This document shows, piece after piece, positions 8,254-16,323 of a stretch of 64,000 nt of DNA. Numbering within the stretch: the first letter of the stretch is position 1; the number at the start of each line of letters is the position of its first letter. This stretch comes from Lentzea sp033794685 (lineage in GTDB: Bacteria; Actinomycetota; Actinomycetes; Mycobacteriales; Pseudonocardiaceae), in NCBI GenBank assembly GCA_033794685.1, contig JARAYZ010000001.1; one strand, 5' to 3'. Below the pieces are notes generated by a model. It was not told the origin of the DNA. It made no database searches and saw only the letters and a program-made list of their open reading frames with translations. A program made the translations under genes and the position numbers.

Positions 8254-9742
8254 CATCACCATGCTGATGGAGGGCTTCGCGACGGCCGCGCAGCCCGAGT
8301 TCCTGCTGTACGCGCTGCTGGGTGTCACGCTCGGCACGGCCGTCGGTGTGCTGCCGGGCATCGGACCGGCGATGACGGTGGCGTTGCTGCTGCCGCTGAC
8401 CTACACGCTGGAACCGACCGCGGCGCTGATCATCTTCGCGGGCATCTACTACGGCGGCATGTACGGCGGTTCGACGACGTCGATCCTGCTGAACACACCG
8501 GGCGAGTCCGCGTCCATCGTCACCGCCCTAGAGGGCAACAAGATGGCGAAGGCCGGACGCGGTGCCGCCGCGCTCGCGACGGCGGCCATCGGCTCGTTCG
8601 TGGCGGGCACGATCGCCACGGTGCTGCTCACCCTCCTGGCGCCGACCATCGCGGACGTCGCGGTCAAGCTCGGCCCCGCCGACTACGTGGCGCTGATGGT
8701 GGTGGCGTTCACGACGGTCGCCGCGTTGCTCGGGTCCTCCCCCGTGCGCGGTCTGGCGTCGTTGGGGCTCGGCCTGTTCATCGGGCTCGTCGGCACCGAC
8801 ACGCTGACCGGTCAGCAACGGTTCACGCTCGGCATCACGACGATGGCCGACGGCATCGACGTGGTCGTCGTCGCGGTCGGTGTGTTCGCGGTCGGCGAGG
8901 CGCTGTACGTGGCGTCGCGGCTGCGGCACGGGCCGATCGAGGTCATTCCCGTGGGCGGCAAGTGGATGACGGGCGAGTTCTGGAAGCGGTCGTGGAAGCC
9001 CTGGCTGCGCGGCACGTTCATCGGCTTCCCGATCGGCACTGTGCCGGCCGGTGGCGCGGACGTGTCGACGTTCCTGTCGTACGCGGCGGAGAAGAAGCTC
9101 TCGAAACGGCCCGAGGAGTTCGGCAAGGGCGCGATCGAGGGCGTGGCGGGGCCGGAAGCGGCCAACAACGCCGCCGCGGCAGGCGTTCTGGTGCCGCTGC
9201 TGACCCTCGGTCTCCCCACCACGGCCACCGCGGCGGTGATCGTGGCGGCGTTCCAGAGCTACGGCATCCAGCCGGGTCCGTTGCTGTTCACCAACAACGG
9301 ACCGATGGTGTGGGCGCTGATCGCGTCGCTCTACATCGGCAACGTGATGCTGCTCGTGCTGAACCTGCCGCTGGTGAAGATCTGGGTGAAGGTGCTGCAG
9401 ATCCCGCGGCCGTACCTCTACGCGGGCATCCTGCTGTTCGCGGCGCTGGGCACCTACGCGGTGAACTTCGTCGTGGACGACCTGATCGTGCTGCTGATCA
9501 TCGGCGTGATCGGCTTCTTCATGCGGCGTCACGGTTATCCGGTCGCGCCGCTGGTCGTCGGCCTGATCCTGGGGCCGATGGCGGAGGAGCAGGTCCGGCG
9601 CACGCTGCAGATCAGCGAGGGCGACCTCAGCGCGTTGGTGACGAGCCCGTTCGCGGCGGTCGCCTACATCGTTCTGATCGTGCTGCTGGTGGTGGCGGTC
9701 GCGCTTCGGTTGCGCCGCAGGAAGTCCGAAGTGAAGGTCTAA
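8246..9742 (+). CDS. tctA: Tripartite tricarboxylate transporter, large membrane subunit TctA
   Basis: A 498-residue permease with about 10-12 TM segments. It carries the TctA signatures GVLPGIGPAMTVALLLPLT (~residues 35-53) and YYGGMYGGSTTSILLNTPGE (~70-89). An internal repeat has FPIGTVPAGGADVSTFLSYA and LTLGLPTTATAAV. It translocates the carboxylate caught by TctC, driven by an ion gradient in known cases. It is the last gene of the operon, and its stop overlaps that of the convergent TetR gene by 4 bases. Confidence 0.93.
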   Translation: MDSITMLMEGFATAAQPEFLLYALLGVTLGTAVGVLPGIGPAMTVALLLPLTYTLEPTAALIIFAGIYYGGMYGGSTTSILLNTPGESASIVTALEGNKMAKAGRGAAALATAAIGSFVAGTIATVLLTLLAPTIADVAVKLGPADYVALMVVAFTTVAALLGSSPVRGLASLGLGLFIGLVGTDTLTGQQRFTLGITTMADGIDVVVVAVGVFAVGEALYVASRLRHGPIEVIPVGGKWMTGEFWKRSWKPWLRGTFIGFPIGTVPAGGADVSTFLSYAAEKKLSKRPEEFGKGAIEGVAGPEAANNAAAAGVLVPLLTLGLPTTATAAVIVAAFQSYGIQPGPLLFTNNGPMVWALIASLYIGNVMLLVLNLPLVKIWVKVLQIPRPYLYAGILLFAALGTYAVNFVVDDLIVLLIIGVIGFFMRRHGYPVAPLVVGLILGPMAEEQVRRTLQISEGDLSALVTSPFAAVAYIVLIVLLVVAVALRLRRRKSEVKV

Positions 9743-10338
9743 CCGCGCACGGCGGCAAGCGCTTGTTCGTACAGTTCGAACGCATCAGCCTTGCCGCCGT
9801 GGCGGACCCACAACTCCGACGCGGCGTCGACGCACGCGAACACCGTGGCGATGACACCCATCGCACGGGCGTCCGGGATCTCGCCGGACTCGATGCCCAT
9901 CCGCTTCTCGATCGCGGGCACGAGCGCCCGCTGCCACCTCAGCCGCTTCTCGGAGTACCGGGAACGCAGCGGCGGGTTCGCGAAGATCAGCGTGGAGATC
10001 TCCAGCACCCGCTGGGGCGTGTGGTCCGAGGCGGTCAGGATCGTGGTGAACCCGGCCCGCAGAGCGTCCCAGGTGGACATCCCGGGATCCTGCGCCTCGA
10101 CGGTGGCGACGAGCAGGTCGCCCAGCGCCTCCTGGTCGCCGCAGACCAGGTCCTCCTTGGTGCCGAAGTACCGGAACAGCGAGCGCTGCGACACACCGGC
10201 CCGTGCGGCGACCTGGGCCATGGTGGTGGCCTCGTACCCCTGCTCGGCGAACAACGTCAGTGCCGTCTCGACGATCTCCGCGACCACGGCCTGACGCGAC
10301 CGGTCCCACAGGGTCGACGGCTTCTCCATGCATCCCAC
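9739..10338 (-). CDS. TetR-family transcriptional regulator
   Basis: About 199 residues. The N-terminal HTH is typical TetR: IVETALTLFAEQGYEATTMAQ followed by VAARAGVSQRSLFRYFGTKED. The C-terminal ligand domain is unassigned. Either the GTG at 10336-10338 or the ATG at 10327-10329 (MEKPSTLW) could be the start. The GTG lies just past the SDR stop, so the gene is the second of an SDR-tetR unit. It may bind the palindrome at 11152-11166 upstream of that unit (inference). Confidence 0.9.
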   Translation of the reverse strand: MGCMEKPSTLWDRSRQAVVAEIVETALTLFAEQGYEATTMAQVAARAGVSQRSLFRYFGTKEDLVCGDQEALGDLLVATVEAQDPGMSTWDALRAGFTTILTASDHTPQRVLEISTLIFANPPLRSRYSEKRLRWQRALVPAIEKRMGIESGEIPDARAMGVIATVFACVDAASELWVRHGGKADAFELYEQALAAVRG

Positions 10339-10339
10339 T

Positions 10340-11131
10340 CTAGCTTTGCCGAACCATCCGGCCGATCATCCTCGCGCCCATGGCACGCGAGGCGAAGTGG
10401 CGTCCGGCGAACGCGAGCACCCGGTTCATCCGTCCCGAGATGACGCCCACGGGCGTGACCCTCCTGTCCAGCGCGCGCAACGCGGTCGCGACGACCTCGC
10501 CGGCGGTCTGCATCCGCAGGCCACCCGTCATCTCCTCGCTGCCGGAGACCTCGAAGAACTCGGTGCGCGTCGCGCCGGGTGACAGCACCATGACGCGCAG
10601 GCCCGTGCCGCGCGACTCGACCCACAGCCCCTCGGTGAAGCTCACCACGAACGCCTTCGTCGCGCCGTAGACCGACGACCAGGGCGTCGCCTGGTAGGCA
10701 GCCATGCTCGCCACGTTCACCAGGAAGCCGTGTCCCTTGGCGCGCAACGACTCGATGAACGCCCTGCTGATCTCGACCACGGCGTTGACGTCGACCGCGA
10801 CCTCCTGCCGCAACCGCTCGGGCTCCTCCTCGTGGAACGCCCCGAAGTTCGCGAACCCGGCGTTGTTGATCACGCTGGTGACGCCGAGCCCCGCGACCTC
10901 CGCCGCCAGCCTCTCGCCGATGCCCGGCTGGGCCAGGTCCGCGGCCACGACGTGCACGGTCACACCGTGCGCCGCCCGCAGCTCACTGGCCAGGTCCTCC
11001 AGCCTGTCCTTGCGGCGCGCGACCAGCACGAGGTTCGATCCCCGCGCCGCCAACTGGCGCGCGAACTCCGCGCCGATGCCCGCACTGGCCCCGGTGACCA
11101 GCACCGTCTGCTTCCCGAAGTCGATTCCCAT
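10340..11131 (-). CDS. Short-chain dehydrogenase/reductase
   Basis: A 263-residue classical SDR. It has the cofactor motif TGASAGIGAEFARQLA near residue 14, VNNAG-type motif SVINNAGFANFG near 83, catalytic Ser in VNVASMAAYQ, and YxxxK as YGATKAFVVSF. Basic residues after beta-2 (RRKDRL) suggest NADP preference. The frame extends to 11167, but the ATG at 11129-11131 (MGIDFGKQ) is the sensible start. An unassigned oxidoreductase cotranscribed with the TetR gene. Confidence 0.9.
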   Translation of the reverse strand: MGIDFGKQTVLVTGASAGIGAEFARQLAARGSNLVLVARRKDRLEDLASELRAAHGVTVHVVAADLAQPGIGERLAAEVAGLGVTSVINNAGFANFGAFHEEEPERLRQEVAVDVNAVVEISRAFIESLRAKGHGFLVNVASMAAYQATPWSSVYGATKAFVVSFTEGLWVESRGTGLRVMVLSPGATRTEFFEVSGSEEMTGGLRMQTAGEVVATALRALDRRVTPVGVISGRMNRVLAFAGRHFASRAMGARMIGRMVRQS

Positions 11132-11151
11132 GACGACACCGTACGCCAGCC

Positions 11152-11166
11152 TGGCAGTCACTGCCA
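11152..11166. promoter_or_regulatory. Perfect palindrome upstream of the SDR-tetR unit (candidate TetR operator)
   Basis: TGGCAGT, one central C, then ACTGCCA: a perfect 7+7 palindrome, 20 bases upstream of the SDR ATG and 55 bases before the divergent large regulator. Size and symmetry suit a TetR dimer. The link to the neighbouring TetR is positional. Confidence 0.5.
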
Positions 11167-11220
11167 ACCGGTCGTTATCTGCCCCGACTCATCCGTAACG
11201 TTGCCGGGACAGCGACGATC

Positions 11221-14200
11221 TTGGGGCGTGCGAGGACAACGGTGATCCGGCGGCCCCGGCTCGAGGGGCTGCTCTGCGCGACGAGGCTCACGGCTCTCGT
11301 CGCACCCGCCGGTTACGGCAAAACGACTCTGCTGACCCAGGCGCACACCGACCGTCCGGTCGTGTGGCACACCTGCCAGGAGGCCCAACGGTTGTTGCAG
11401 CCCATGGCTTCCGCTTTGGCGGCCGGGTGGACCAGCGTGCCGTCGGTGTCCGGAGAGGACGATTCCGGACGTGCGCACGCCTTGGCGGGACTGCTGGCCG
11501 ACGCGTGGCCGGAGGACGTGCTGATCGTCGTGGACGACATCCACGTTCTCCGGCAAGGAGATTCCGCCGTTCAGCTGCTGGAGGCGCTCTGCCTGCAGCT
11601 GCCGCCGAGCGCGCGGCTGGTGCTGTCCGGACGGACACCCGCGCCGTTCTCGTTGCGCCGCTTGAAGGTCGACGGGCACCTGACCGAGATCAACGCGGCG
11701 CAGCTCGCGTTCACGACGGAGGAGACGACCTCGGTCGCCGGGCACGACGTGCACGAGGTCACCGGCGGCTGGCCGATCGCGGTGCGGCTGGTCGCGGAGA
11801 CGGGAACGGTCGAGGAACTCGGAGATCTCGTGGACGAGGTCGTCGGCAGGGAGCCGCTGCAGACCCGTGAGCTGCTCAGGACCGCGGCCGCGTTCGACCG
11901 GTTCACGATCGACCTGCTGACGTCGCTGGGACACGTGAAGGCCGCGGTGATCCTGCCCGACCTCGCCCGGCGCGGGCTGTTCGTGGAACACGTCCGGGCC
12001 GAACCGGGGTGGTTCGCGCTCGTACCGCTGGCGCGGGAGTTCCTCGAACCGGCGACGGGCGTGCACGCGGCCGCGGCGCGCTGGTTCCGGTCCCGCGGCG
12101 AGTACGTCCGCGCGGTGGGTTCCCTGGCCGCACTGGAGGACTGGGCCGGTGTCACGACGTTGCTCGGTGACGTGCTGCGGACGGGAGGCGCGGACGCCGT
12201 GCTGACCGCGACAAGCCTGGTGCCAGAGGACGAACGCACGGCCGAGGTGTGGCAGCTCGAAGGCGTGGCGCACCAGCTCAGAGGTGAGTGGCTGCAGGCG
12301 GCGGACCGGTTCACCCGCGCCACCGCGGACGGCCTCACCGCCGAACTGGCCTGGCGCATGGCGTGGATCCAGCACCTGCGCGGCGGGCCGCAGGACGCGC
12401 TGAGGATCTGCGACGAGTACGTGCCGGACGGCGACGACCCGGCGGCGGAGTCGATGCTGCTGAGCACCGCCGCCAGCGCTCACTGGGCGTTGGGAGACCT
12501 GGAGTCGGCGACGGTGAAAGCCCTTGCGGCACTGGAGACCGCGACGACCGGCAGCGGCCTGGGAGCCGCGCACACCGTCCTCGCGATGGTCGCGGCGGCG
12601 CAGGGAAAGCGCGACGAACTGACCGAGCACTACGACATCGCGCTGGACCACGCGCAGAAGGCCGGCGACGTGCTCGGTGTCATCCGCATCCGCTCGAACC
12701 GCGCGTCCCACCACGTCGAGGCCGGTGAGCATCGAGCGGCGTTGCGGGAGATCGAGGAGATGCTGCCGCTGGCGGACGTCACCGGCTTCGCCACCTACCG
12801 GGCGATCGGGCTGCACAACCGCGGCGAGGCGTTGCTCGGGCTCGGCCGGCTGGACGAGGCCGCGGCGGATTTCCACGCGGCGCAGAAGGTCTTCGACGCG
12901 GCCGGCAGTTGGCTCGCGGCGGCACCGCTGGTCTACCTGGGCGAGGTGCACCGGCTGCGCGGCGACCGGGCGCTGGCGGGATTCGCGCTGCACGAGGCAC
13001 TCCGGCTCGCGTCGGCCAAGAACACCGTGCCGCACCTGGTCCTCGCGCACGTCGGGCTCGCCGAACTGTTCTCCGACGACGATCCCGATCTCGCCCGTGA
13101 GCACGCCCGCAAGGCGCTGGAGCTGGGTGAGAGCGTGGCCGCGTTGCTCGTGCTGGGGTGGCTCGACCACGACAAGGGCCTGTGCCAGGAGGCGGCGGAG
13201 ATCGCGACCCGGCGTGGCGACCGGGCCGGGTTCGCACGGTCGTTGCGGCTGCGGGGAGTGCTGGAACGCGACCCGGTGCTGCTCGACCAGGCGCTGACGT
13301 TGTGGCGCGAGATCGGCAACCCGCTCGGCGAGGTCCGGGTGCGCACCGCGCAGGCGATGCTGATCGGTGGTGCGGCGGGAGAACGGCTGGCTCTCGACGC
13401 ACGGCAGCAGGCCGCCGAACTGGGCGCGCGGGTGCTCGCCGAAGCCGCCGCGGCCGTCGCCGAGTCGTGCCGCAAGGAGAGCAGGCCGGCGTTGTACGTC
13501 CAGACGCTGGGCGGGTTCCGGGTGCTGCGCGACGGCGAACCGCTGCCGCCCGCCGCGTGGCAGTCGCGCAAGGCCAGGGACCTGGTGAAGATCCTCATCG
13601 CCCGGCGCGGACGGCCGATCACCCGGGAGGCGCTGGGAAACCTGCTGTGGCCGGACGAGGAACCGGAGAAGGTCGCGAACCGGCTCGCGGTGGCGTTGTC
13701 CACGGCCCGCAGCGTTCTGCGCGCGGGCACGGGGATCGTGGCCGAGGGCGACGCGATCCGGCTCGACCCGGACGTGCTGCCCGTCGACGTGGTCGCGTTC
13801 CTGGCCGACGCACGGGCCGGACTCGCCGCGGCACAACGGGGTTCGTCCGAGGCGCAGTCACTGCTCGCGGCCGCCGAGTCCGCGTACCACGGGGACTTCC
13901 TGGAGGAGGACCCGTACGAGGACTGGGCGGCGCGGCTGCGCGAGGAGGCCCGGCTGATCTACCTGCAGGTGGTGGCGGTGCTCGCCGCACGGGCCGAGTC
14001 CGGAGGGGAGCACGCGCTGGCAAGCAGGTATTGCCTTCGCGTGCTCGAACGCGACCCGTACGACGAGCCGGCGCACCTGGTGCTGGTGCGCGTCCTCGCC
14101 GCGGCAGGGAGTCACGGCGAGGCTCGGAGGAGCTACCAGACCTACGTCACGCGGATGCGGGAGATCGAGGTCGACCCGCACCCGTATCCCGGCGTTCTCA

Positions 14201-14241
14201 CTGGGAACATTCTCACTGGGAACACACGACGTAGGGCGTGA
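11221..14241 (+). CDS. Large ATPase regulator with C-terminal winged helix and BTAD (MalT/AfsR-like)
   Basis: About 1006 residues from TTG 11221; GTG 11242 (VIRRPRLEG) is an equally good start. The N-terminal STAND-type ATPase has Walker A APAGYGKTTLL (~residue 28) and Walker B VLIVVDDIHVL (~100). A long TPR-like helical middle (~300-750) follows. The C-terminus has an OmpR-like winged helix (LYVQTLGGFRVLRDGE, ALGNLLWPDEEPEKVANRL) and a bacterial transcriptional activation domain. The layout is that of MalT-like ATPases with SARP-type DNA-binding ends, which sense a signal and activate transcription. No biosynthetic gene set adjoins it. Confidence 0.88.
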   Translation: MGRARTTVIRRPRLEGLLCATRLTALVAPAGYGKTTLLTQAHTDRPVVWHTCQEAQRLLQPMASALAAGWTSVPSVSGEDDSGRAHALAGLLADAWPEDVLIVVDDIHVLRQGDSAVQLLEALCLQLPPSARLVLSGRTPAPFSLRRLKVDGHLTEINAAQLAFTTEETTSVAGHDVHEVTGGWPIAVRLVAETGTVEELGDLVDEVVGREPLQTRELLRTAAAFDRFTIDLLTSLGHVKAAVILPDLARRGLFVEHVRAEPGWFALVPLAREFLEPATGVHAAAARWFRSRGEYVRAVGSLAALEDWAGVTTLLGDVLRTGGADAVLTATSLVPEDERTAEVWQLEGVAHQLRGEWLQAADRFTRATADGLTAELAWRMAWIQHLRGGPQDALRICDEYVPDGDDPAAESMLLSTAASAHWALGDLESATVKALAALETATTGSGLGAAHTVLAMVAAAQGKRDELTEHYDIALDHAQKAGDVLGVIRIRSNRASHHVEAGEHRAALREIEEMLPLADVTGFATYRAIGLHNRGEALLGLGRLDEAAADFHAAQKVFDAAGSWLAAAPLVYLGEVHRLRGDRALAGFALHEALRLASAKNTVPHLVLAHVGLAELFSDDDPDLAREHARKALELGESVAALLVLGWLDHDKGLCQEAAEIATRRGDRAGFARSLRLRGVLERDPVLLDQALTLWREIGNPLGEVRVRTAQAMLIGGAAGERLALDARQQAAELGARVLAEAAAAVAESCRKESRPALYVQTLGGFRVLRDGEPLPPAAWQSRKARDLVKILIARRGRPITREALGNLLWPDEEPEKVANRLAVALSTARSVLRAGTGIVAEGDAIRLDPDVLPVDVVAFLADARAGLAAAQRGSSEAQSLLAAAESAYHGDFLEEDPYEDWAARLREEARLIYLQVVAVLAARAESGGEHALASRYCLRVLERDPYDEPAHLVLVRVLAAAGSHGEARRSYQTYVTRMREIEVDPHPYPGVLTGNILTGNTRRRA
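14195..14224. repeat. Tandem 15-base duplication spanning two convergent gene ends
   Basis: TTCTCACTGGGAACA occurs twice in direct succession (14195-14209, 14210-14224). On the plus strand it adds a second LTGN unit near the end of the ATPase regulator. On the minus strand it includes the TGA (14213-14215) of the secreted protein, so both 3' ends share it. Confidence 0.9.
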
Positions 14242-14956
14242 TCGACCAGCGGATGGCCTGGCCCTGCGCGTTCGTCCCCTCTCCGGTGACGGTCGCGCCG
14301 GGTCCGGCCGGGGTGACGTCCTCGATGATCCCGCCGCCCACCGCGCCGCCGGCACTGACGACCTGCTCATCACCCTGGCACGCAACGGACTTCGAGGCCG
14401 TCTTGGTCATCACGACGGTCGGGGTGCCGCCGCGCAGCACCAGTCCCGGACGCGTGCCGCAGATCGCGTGCGCCGTGACGCCGCCGGACCCCTCGACCAG
14501 CCCGCCCTTGAGGTTGCTCTTCGGCGCCATCTTCGTGAAGTGCCCGCCCGCGGTCTCCCCCGCGACGCCGAGCGCCTTCTGACCGCCGGGACAGGCCGCC
14601 TCCGCGTTTCCCGTACCGCTCTTGGACACCAGCGTGAACTCACCGGGCGCGCAGTTCGCCCGCACCGTCACCGTCCACGGCTGCACCGTCCCCGCGCCGT
14701 GCTCGACGGCCGTGACCTCGACGCTCGCCAGGTCGTCGCCCGGCCGCACGCGCGTGATCGTCGTCCGCTCGCCCGTCACCGCGCCGCCGGTGCCGACGAC
14801 CTTCGTGCCCTCGGGACAGCTGACCGACACGGACTTGCCGGACGACGTCGGCGCGCTGGTGGCCTGCACCGCCACCACCTCCGTGCTCGCGTGCGCCACG
14901 GCCGGACCGGTCAAGCCCAGGACGAGCAGGGTCGCGCCCAACACCTTCACGTTCAT
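14213..14956 (-). CDS. Secreted protein with three Cys/Gly-rich repeats, unknown function
   Basis: A 247-residue protein with a signal peptide (LGATLLVLGLTGPAVAHAS, cleavage near residue 24). The mature part has three similar modules: SCPEGTKVVGTGGAVTG, ACPGGQKALGVAGETAG and ACQGDEQVVSAGGAVGGG. Each is followed by a beta-rich stretch ending in Cys (ANCAPG, AICGTR, VVCSQ), so three internal disulfides are likely. I recognise no enzymatic motif. A perfect 16-bp hairpin ends four bases before the ATG. The gene is downstream of the RTX-like gene on the same strand and overlaps the preceding convergent regulator by 29 bases. Confidence 0.75.
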   Translation of the reverse strand: MNVKVLGATLLVLGLTGPAVAHASTEVVAVQATSAPTSSGKSVSVSCPEGTKVVGTGGAVTGERTTITRVRPGDDLASVEVTAVEHGAGTVQPWTVTVRANCAPGEFTLVSKSGTGNAEAACPGGQKALGVAGETAGGHFTKMAPKSNLKGGLVEGSGGVTAHAICGTRPGLVLRGGTPTVVMTKTASKSVACQGDEQVVSAGGAVGGGIIEDVTPAGPGATVTGEGTNAQGQAIRWSITPYVVCSQ

Positions 14957-14960
14957 CCCC

Positions 14961-14997
14961 CTTCGGGTCCGCGGGCGGACTGCCCGCGGACCCGAAG
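14961..14997 (-). terminator. Perfect 16-bp hairpin abutting a start codon
   Basis: CTTCGGGTCCGCGGGC (14961-14976) and its exact complement (14982-14997) flank a 5-base loop. It follows the RTX-like gene by 31 bases and stops four bases before the ATG of the next gene. Its final GAAG forms part of that gene's GAAGGGGG ribosome-binding region. It may end the upstream transcript, limit translation of the downstream gene, or do both. Confidence 0.7.
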
Positions 14998-15028
14998 GAT
15001 GCCGCGCTCGATTAAGGCCGCCTTAAAG

Positions 15029-15832
15029 TCAGGGGCAGCTGACCAGGACGTCGCCGTCCGCCGCGTCGAGGCAGGTGTCCACGCCGAGGCCGCCGTTGAG
15101 CGTGTCGTTGCCGGCCGCGCCCCAGATGAGGTCGTTGCCGTTCAACGCCGTGATGCTGTTGGCCAGGGCGTTGCCGACCAGGTGGTCGACGAAGTTGGTG
15201 CCGGTGAGGTTCTCCACGTCACCCGCGACGTAGTCCTTGAGCGCCAGGGTGTCGTAGCCGTCGTCCGAGCCGGAACCGATGGTCACCGAGACACCCGAGT
15301 TCGGGTGCAACCCGCTGCCGACGCTGTAGTCGACGCGGTCGACCCCGGTACCGCCGTACACGTTCACGCCACCGCGCTTCGGTCGCAGGTGGTCGATGCC
15401 GTCACCACCACTGATCGTGCCCCTGGCGCGGGTCTCGATGACGTCGTTGCCCGCCTCGCCGTACACGTGGGCCGGCATCGCGTCGGCGTTCGTGTTGTCG
15501 TAGGCGATGTTGACGCGGTCGTTGAGGTCGTTCGCGCGGATCTGGATGGACGTGATCAGCTTCGTGGCACCGGACTCGTAGACGCAGTTCGCGTTGGCAC
15601 CACCGAGCGAACAACCGGCGCCGACGGCGATCAGGTCGCCGGAGTCGGTCACCGTCAGCCGGTGCAGCGCCGGGTCCAGGCCGACCGTGATGTTGTTCGT
15701 CTTGCCGGGCTCGGCCTCGACGATCAGCACGTTGTTCTGCACGTACACGGTGGTGTGCGGTGCGGCGTGCGCGACGGCGGGCATCGCGATCGCGGCGAGA
15801 GCGGCCGCGCCCAGACCGATGAGCAGTCTCAT
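15029..15832 (-). CDS. Secreted RTX-like (haemolysin-type calcium-binding repeat) protein
   Basis: A 267-residue protein with a signal peptide (LIGLGAAALAAIAMPAVAHA). The second half has degenerate RTX nonapeptides with GGxGxDxLx spacing: YGEAGNDVIET, ISGGDGIDHLRP, VYGGTGVDRVDY, ALNGNDLIWGAAGND and LNGGLGVDTC. Such repeats form a calcium-binding beta-roll outside the cell. Ahead of them is a beta-rich domain with a probable Cys pair (GCSLGG, NCVYES). No catalytic domain is visible. The Sec signal, rather than a C-terminal type I signal, is usual for Gram-positive members. Confidence 0.8.
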   Translation of the reverse strand: MRLLIGLGAAALAAIAMPAVAHAAPHTTVYVQNNVLIVEAEPGKTNNITVGLDPALHRLTVTDSGDLIAVGAGCSLGGANANCVYESGATKLITSIQIRANDLNDRVNIAYDNTNADAMPAHVYGEAGNDVIETRARGTISGGDGIDHLRPKRGGVNVYGGTGVDRVDYSVGSGLHPNSGVSVTIGSGSDDGYDTLALKDYVAGDVENLTGTNFVDHLVGNALANSITALNGNDLIWGAAGNDTLNGGLGVDTCLDAADGDVLVSCP

Positions 15833-15918
15833 GTTCTCCCCTTGGTGGTCGGTGCCTTGCGGGGAACAGCCTGCTCAGCGCTCTTTCGGTCACCTTCGGG
15901 TCGTTTTAGGGCCGTCTT

Positions 15919-15933
15919 TCTGCTCTTGGCAGA
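15919..15933 (+). promoter_or_regulatory. PopR-type palindrome upstream of popR
   Basis: TCTGCT-CTT-GGCAGA lies 34-48 bases before the popR ATG. It differs by one base from the site upstream of the clpP operon (17564-17578). The Streptomyces PopR target, as I recall it, is TCTGCC-N3-GGCAGA; this site matches except for one left-arm base. It also sits in a longer hairpin (15908-15941, AGGGCCG with CGGCCCT). Suggests autoregulation. Confidence 0.7.
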
Positions 15934-15966
15934 ACGGCCCTTTGCGGTGGTCGCGCTGCTGTCACC

Positions 15967-16323
15967 ATGAGGACCATGGCGGAGATCCTGGACTTCACAC
16001 GGAACCCGGAGCCCCTGTGGCGGGAAGCCCTGGGTCGCAAGCTGCGCGAGACGCGGGAGGAGCGCGGCGACCGGCTGGTCGACGTGGCCGAGCGCGCGGG
16101 CATCTCGGTGCAGTACCTGTCCGAGATCGAACGCGGCCGCAAGGAGCCGTCGAGCGAGATGATCGCGGCGGTCGCCGGCGCGCTGGGCGTCGACCTGGCC
16201 GACCTGCTGATCGGGGTCGCCGGCCAGGTCCGCCACCTCCGCGTCCAGCAGGTCAGCCACTTCCACACCTCGCGCCCGACGGGTCGTCCGTCCGGTCCCG
16301 TGGCCATGGCCTTCGCGGCCTAA
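15967..16323 (+). CDS. popR: PopR-like XRE-family regulator of the adjacent clpP operon
   Basis: A 118-residue protein with an XRE/Cro helix-turn-helix (residues ~18-75): LGRKLRETREERGDRLVDVA, GISVQYLSEIERGRKEPSSE. It ends in Phe-Ala-Ala. In Streptomyces lividans, PopR activates clpP3 clpP4 and is itself degraded by ClpP through its two C-terminal alanines (established, from memory). The gene converges on a clpP-clpP operon with a 4-base overlap of stops, and both units have TCTGCT-N3-GGCAGA sites. ATG 15967 and ATG 15976 are both possible starts. Confidence 0.85.
   Translation: MRTMAEILDFTRNPEPLWREALGRKLRETREERGDRLVDVAERAGISVQYLSEIERGRKEPSSEMIAAVAGALGVDLADLLIGVAGQVRHLRVQQVSHFHTSRPTGRPSGPVAMAFAA

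Noticed and set aside
11158..13836. 892-codon open frame opposite the large ATPase regulator
   Set aside because: High GC leaves the opposite strand open; the composition is Arg/Gln/His-rich without domains, and the plus-strand gene is clearly real.
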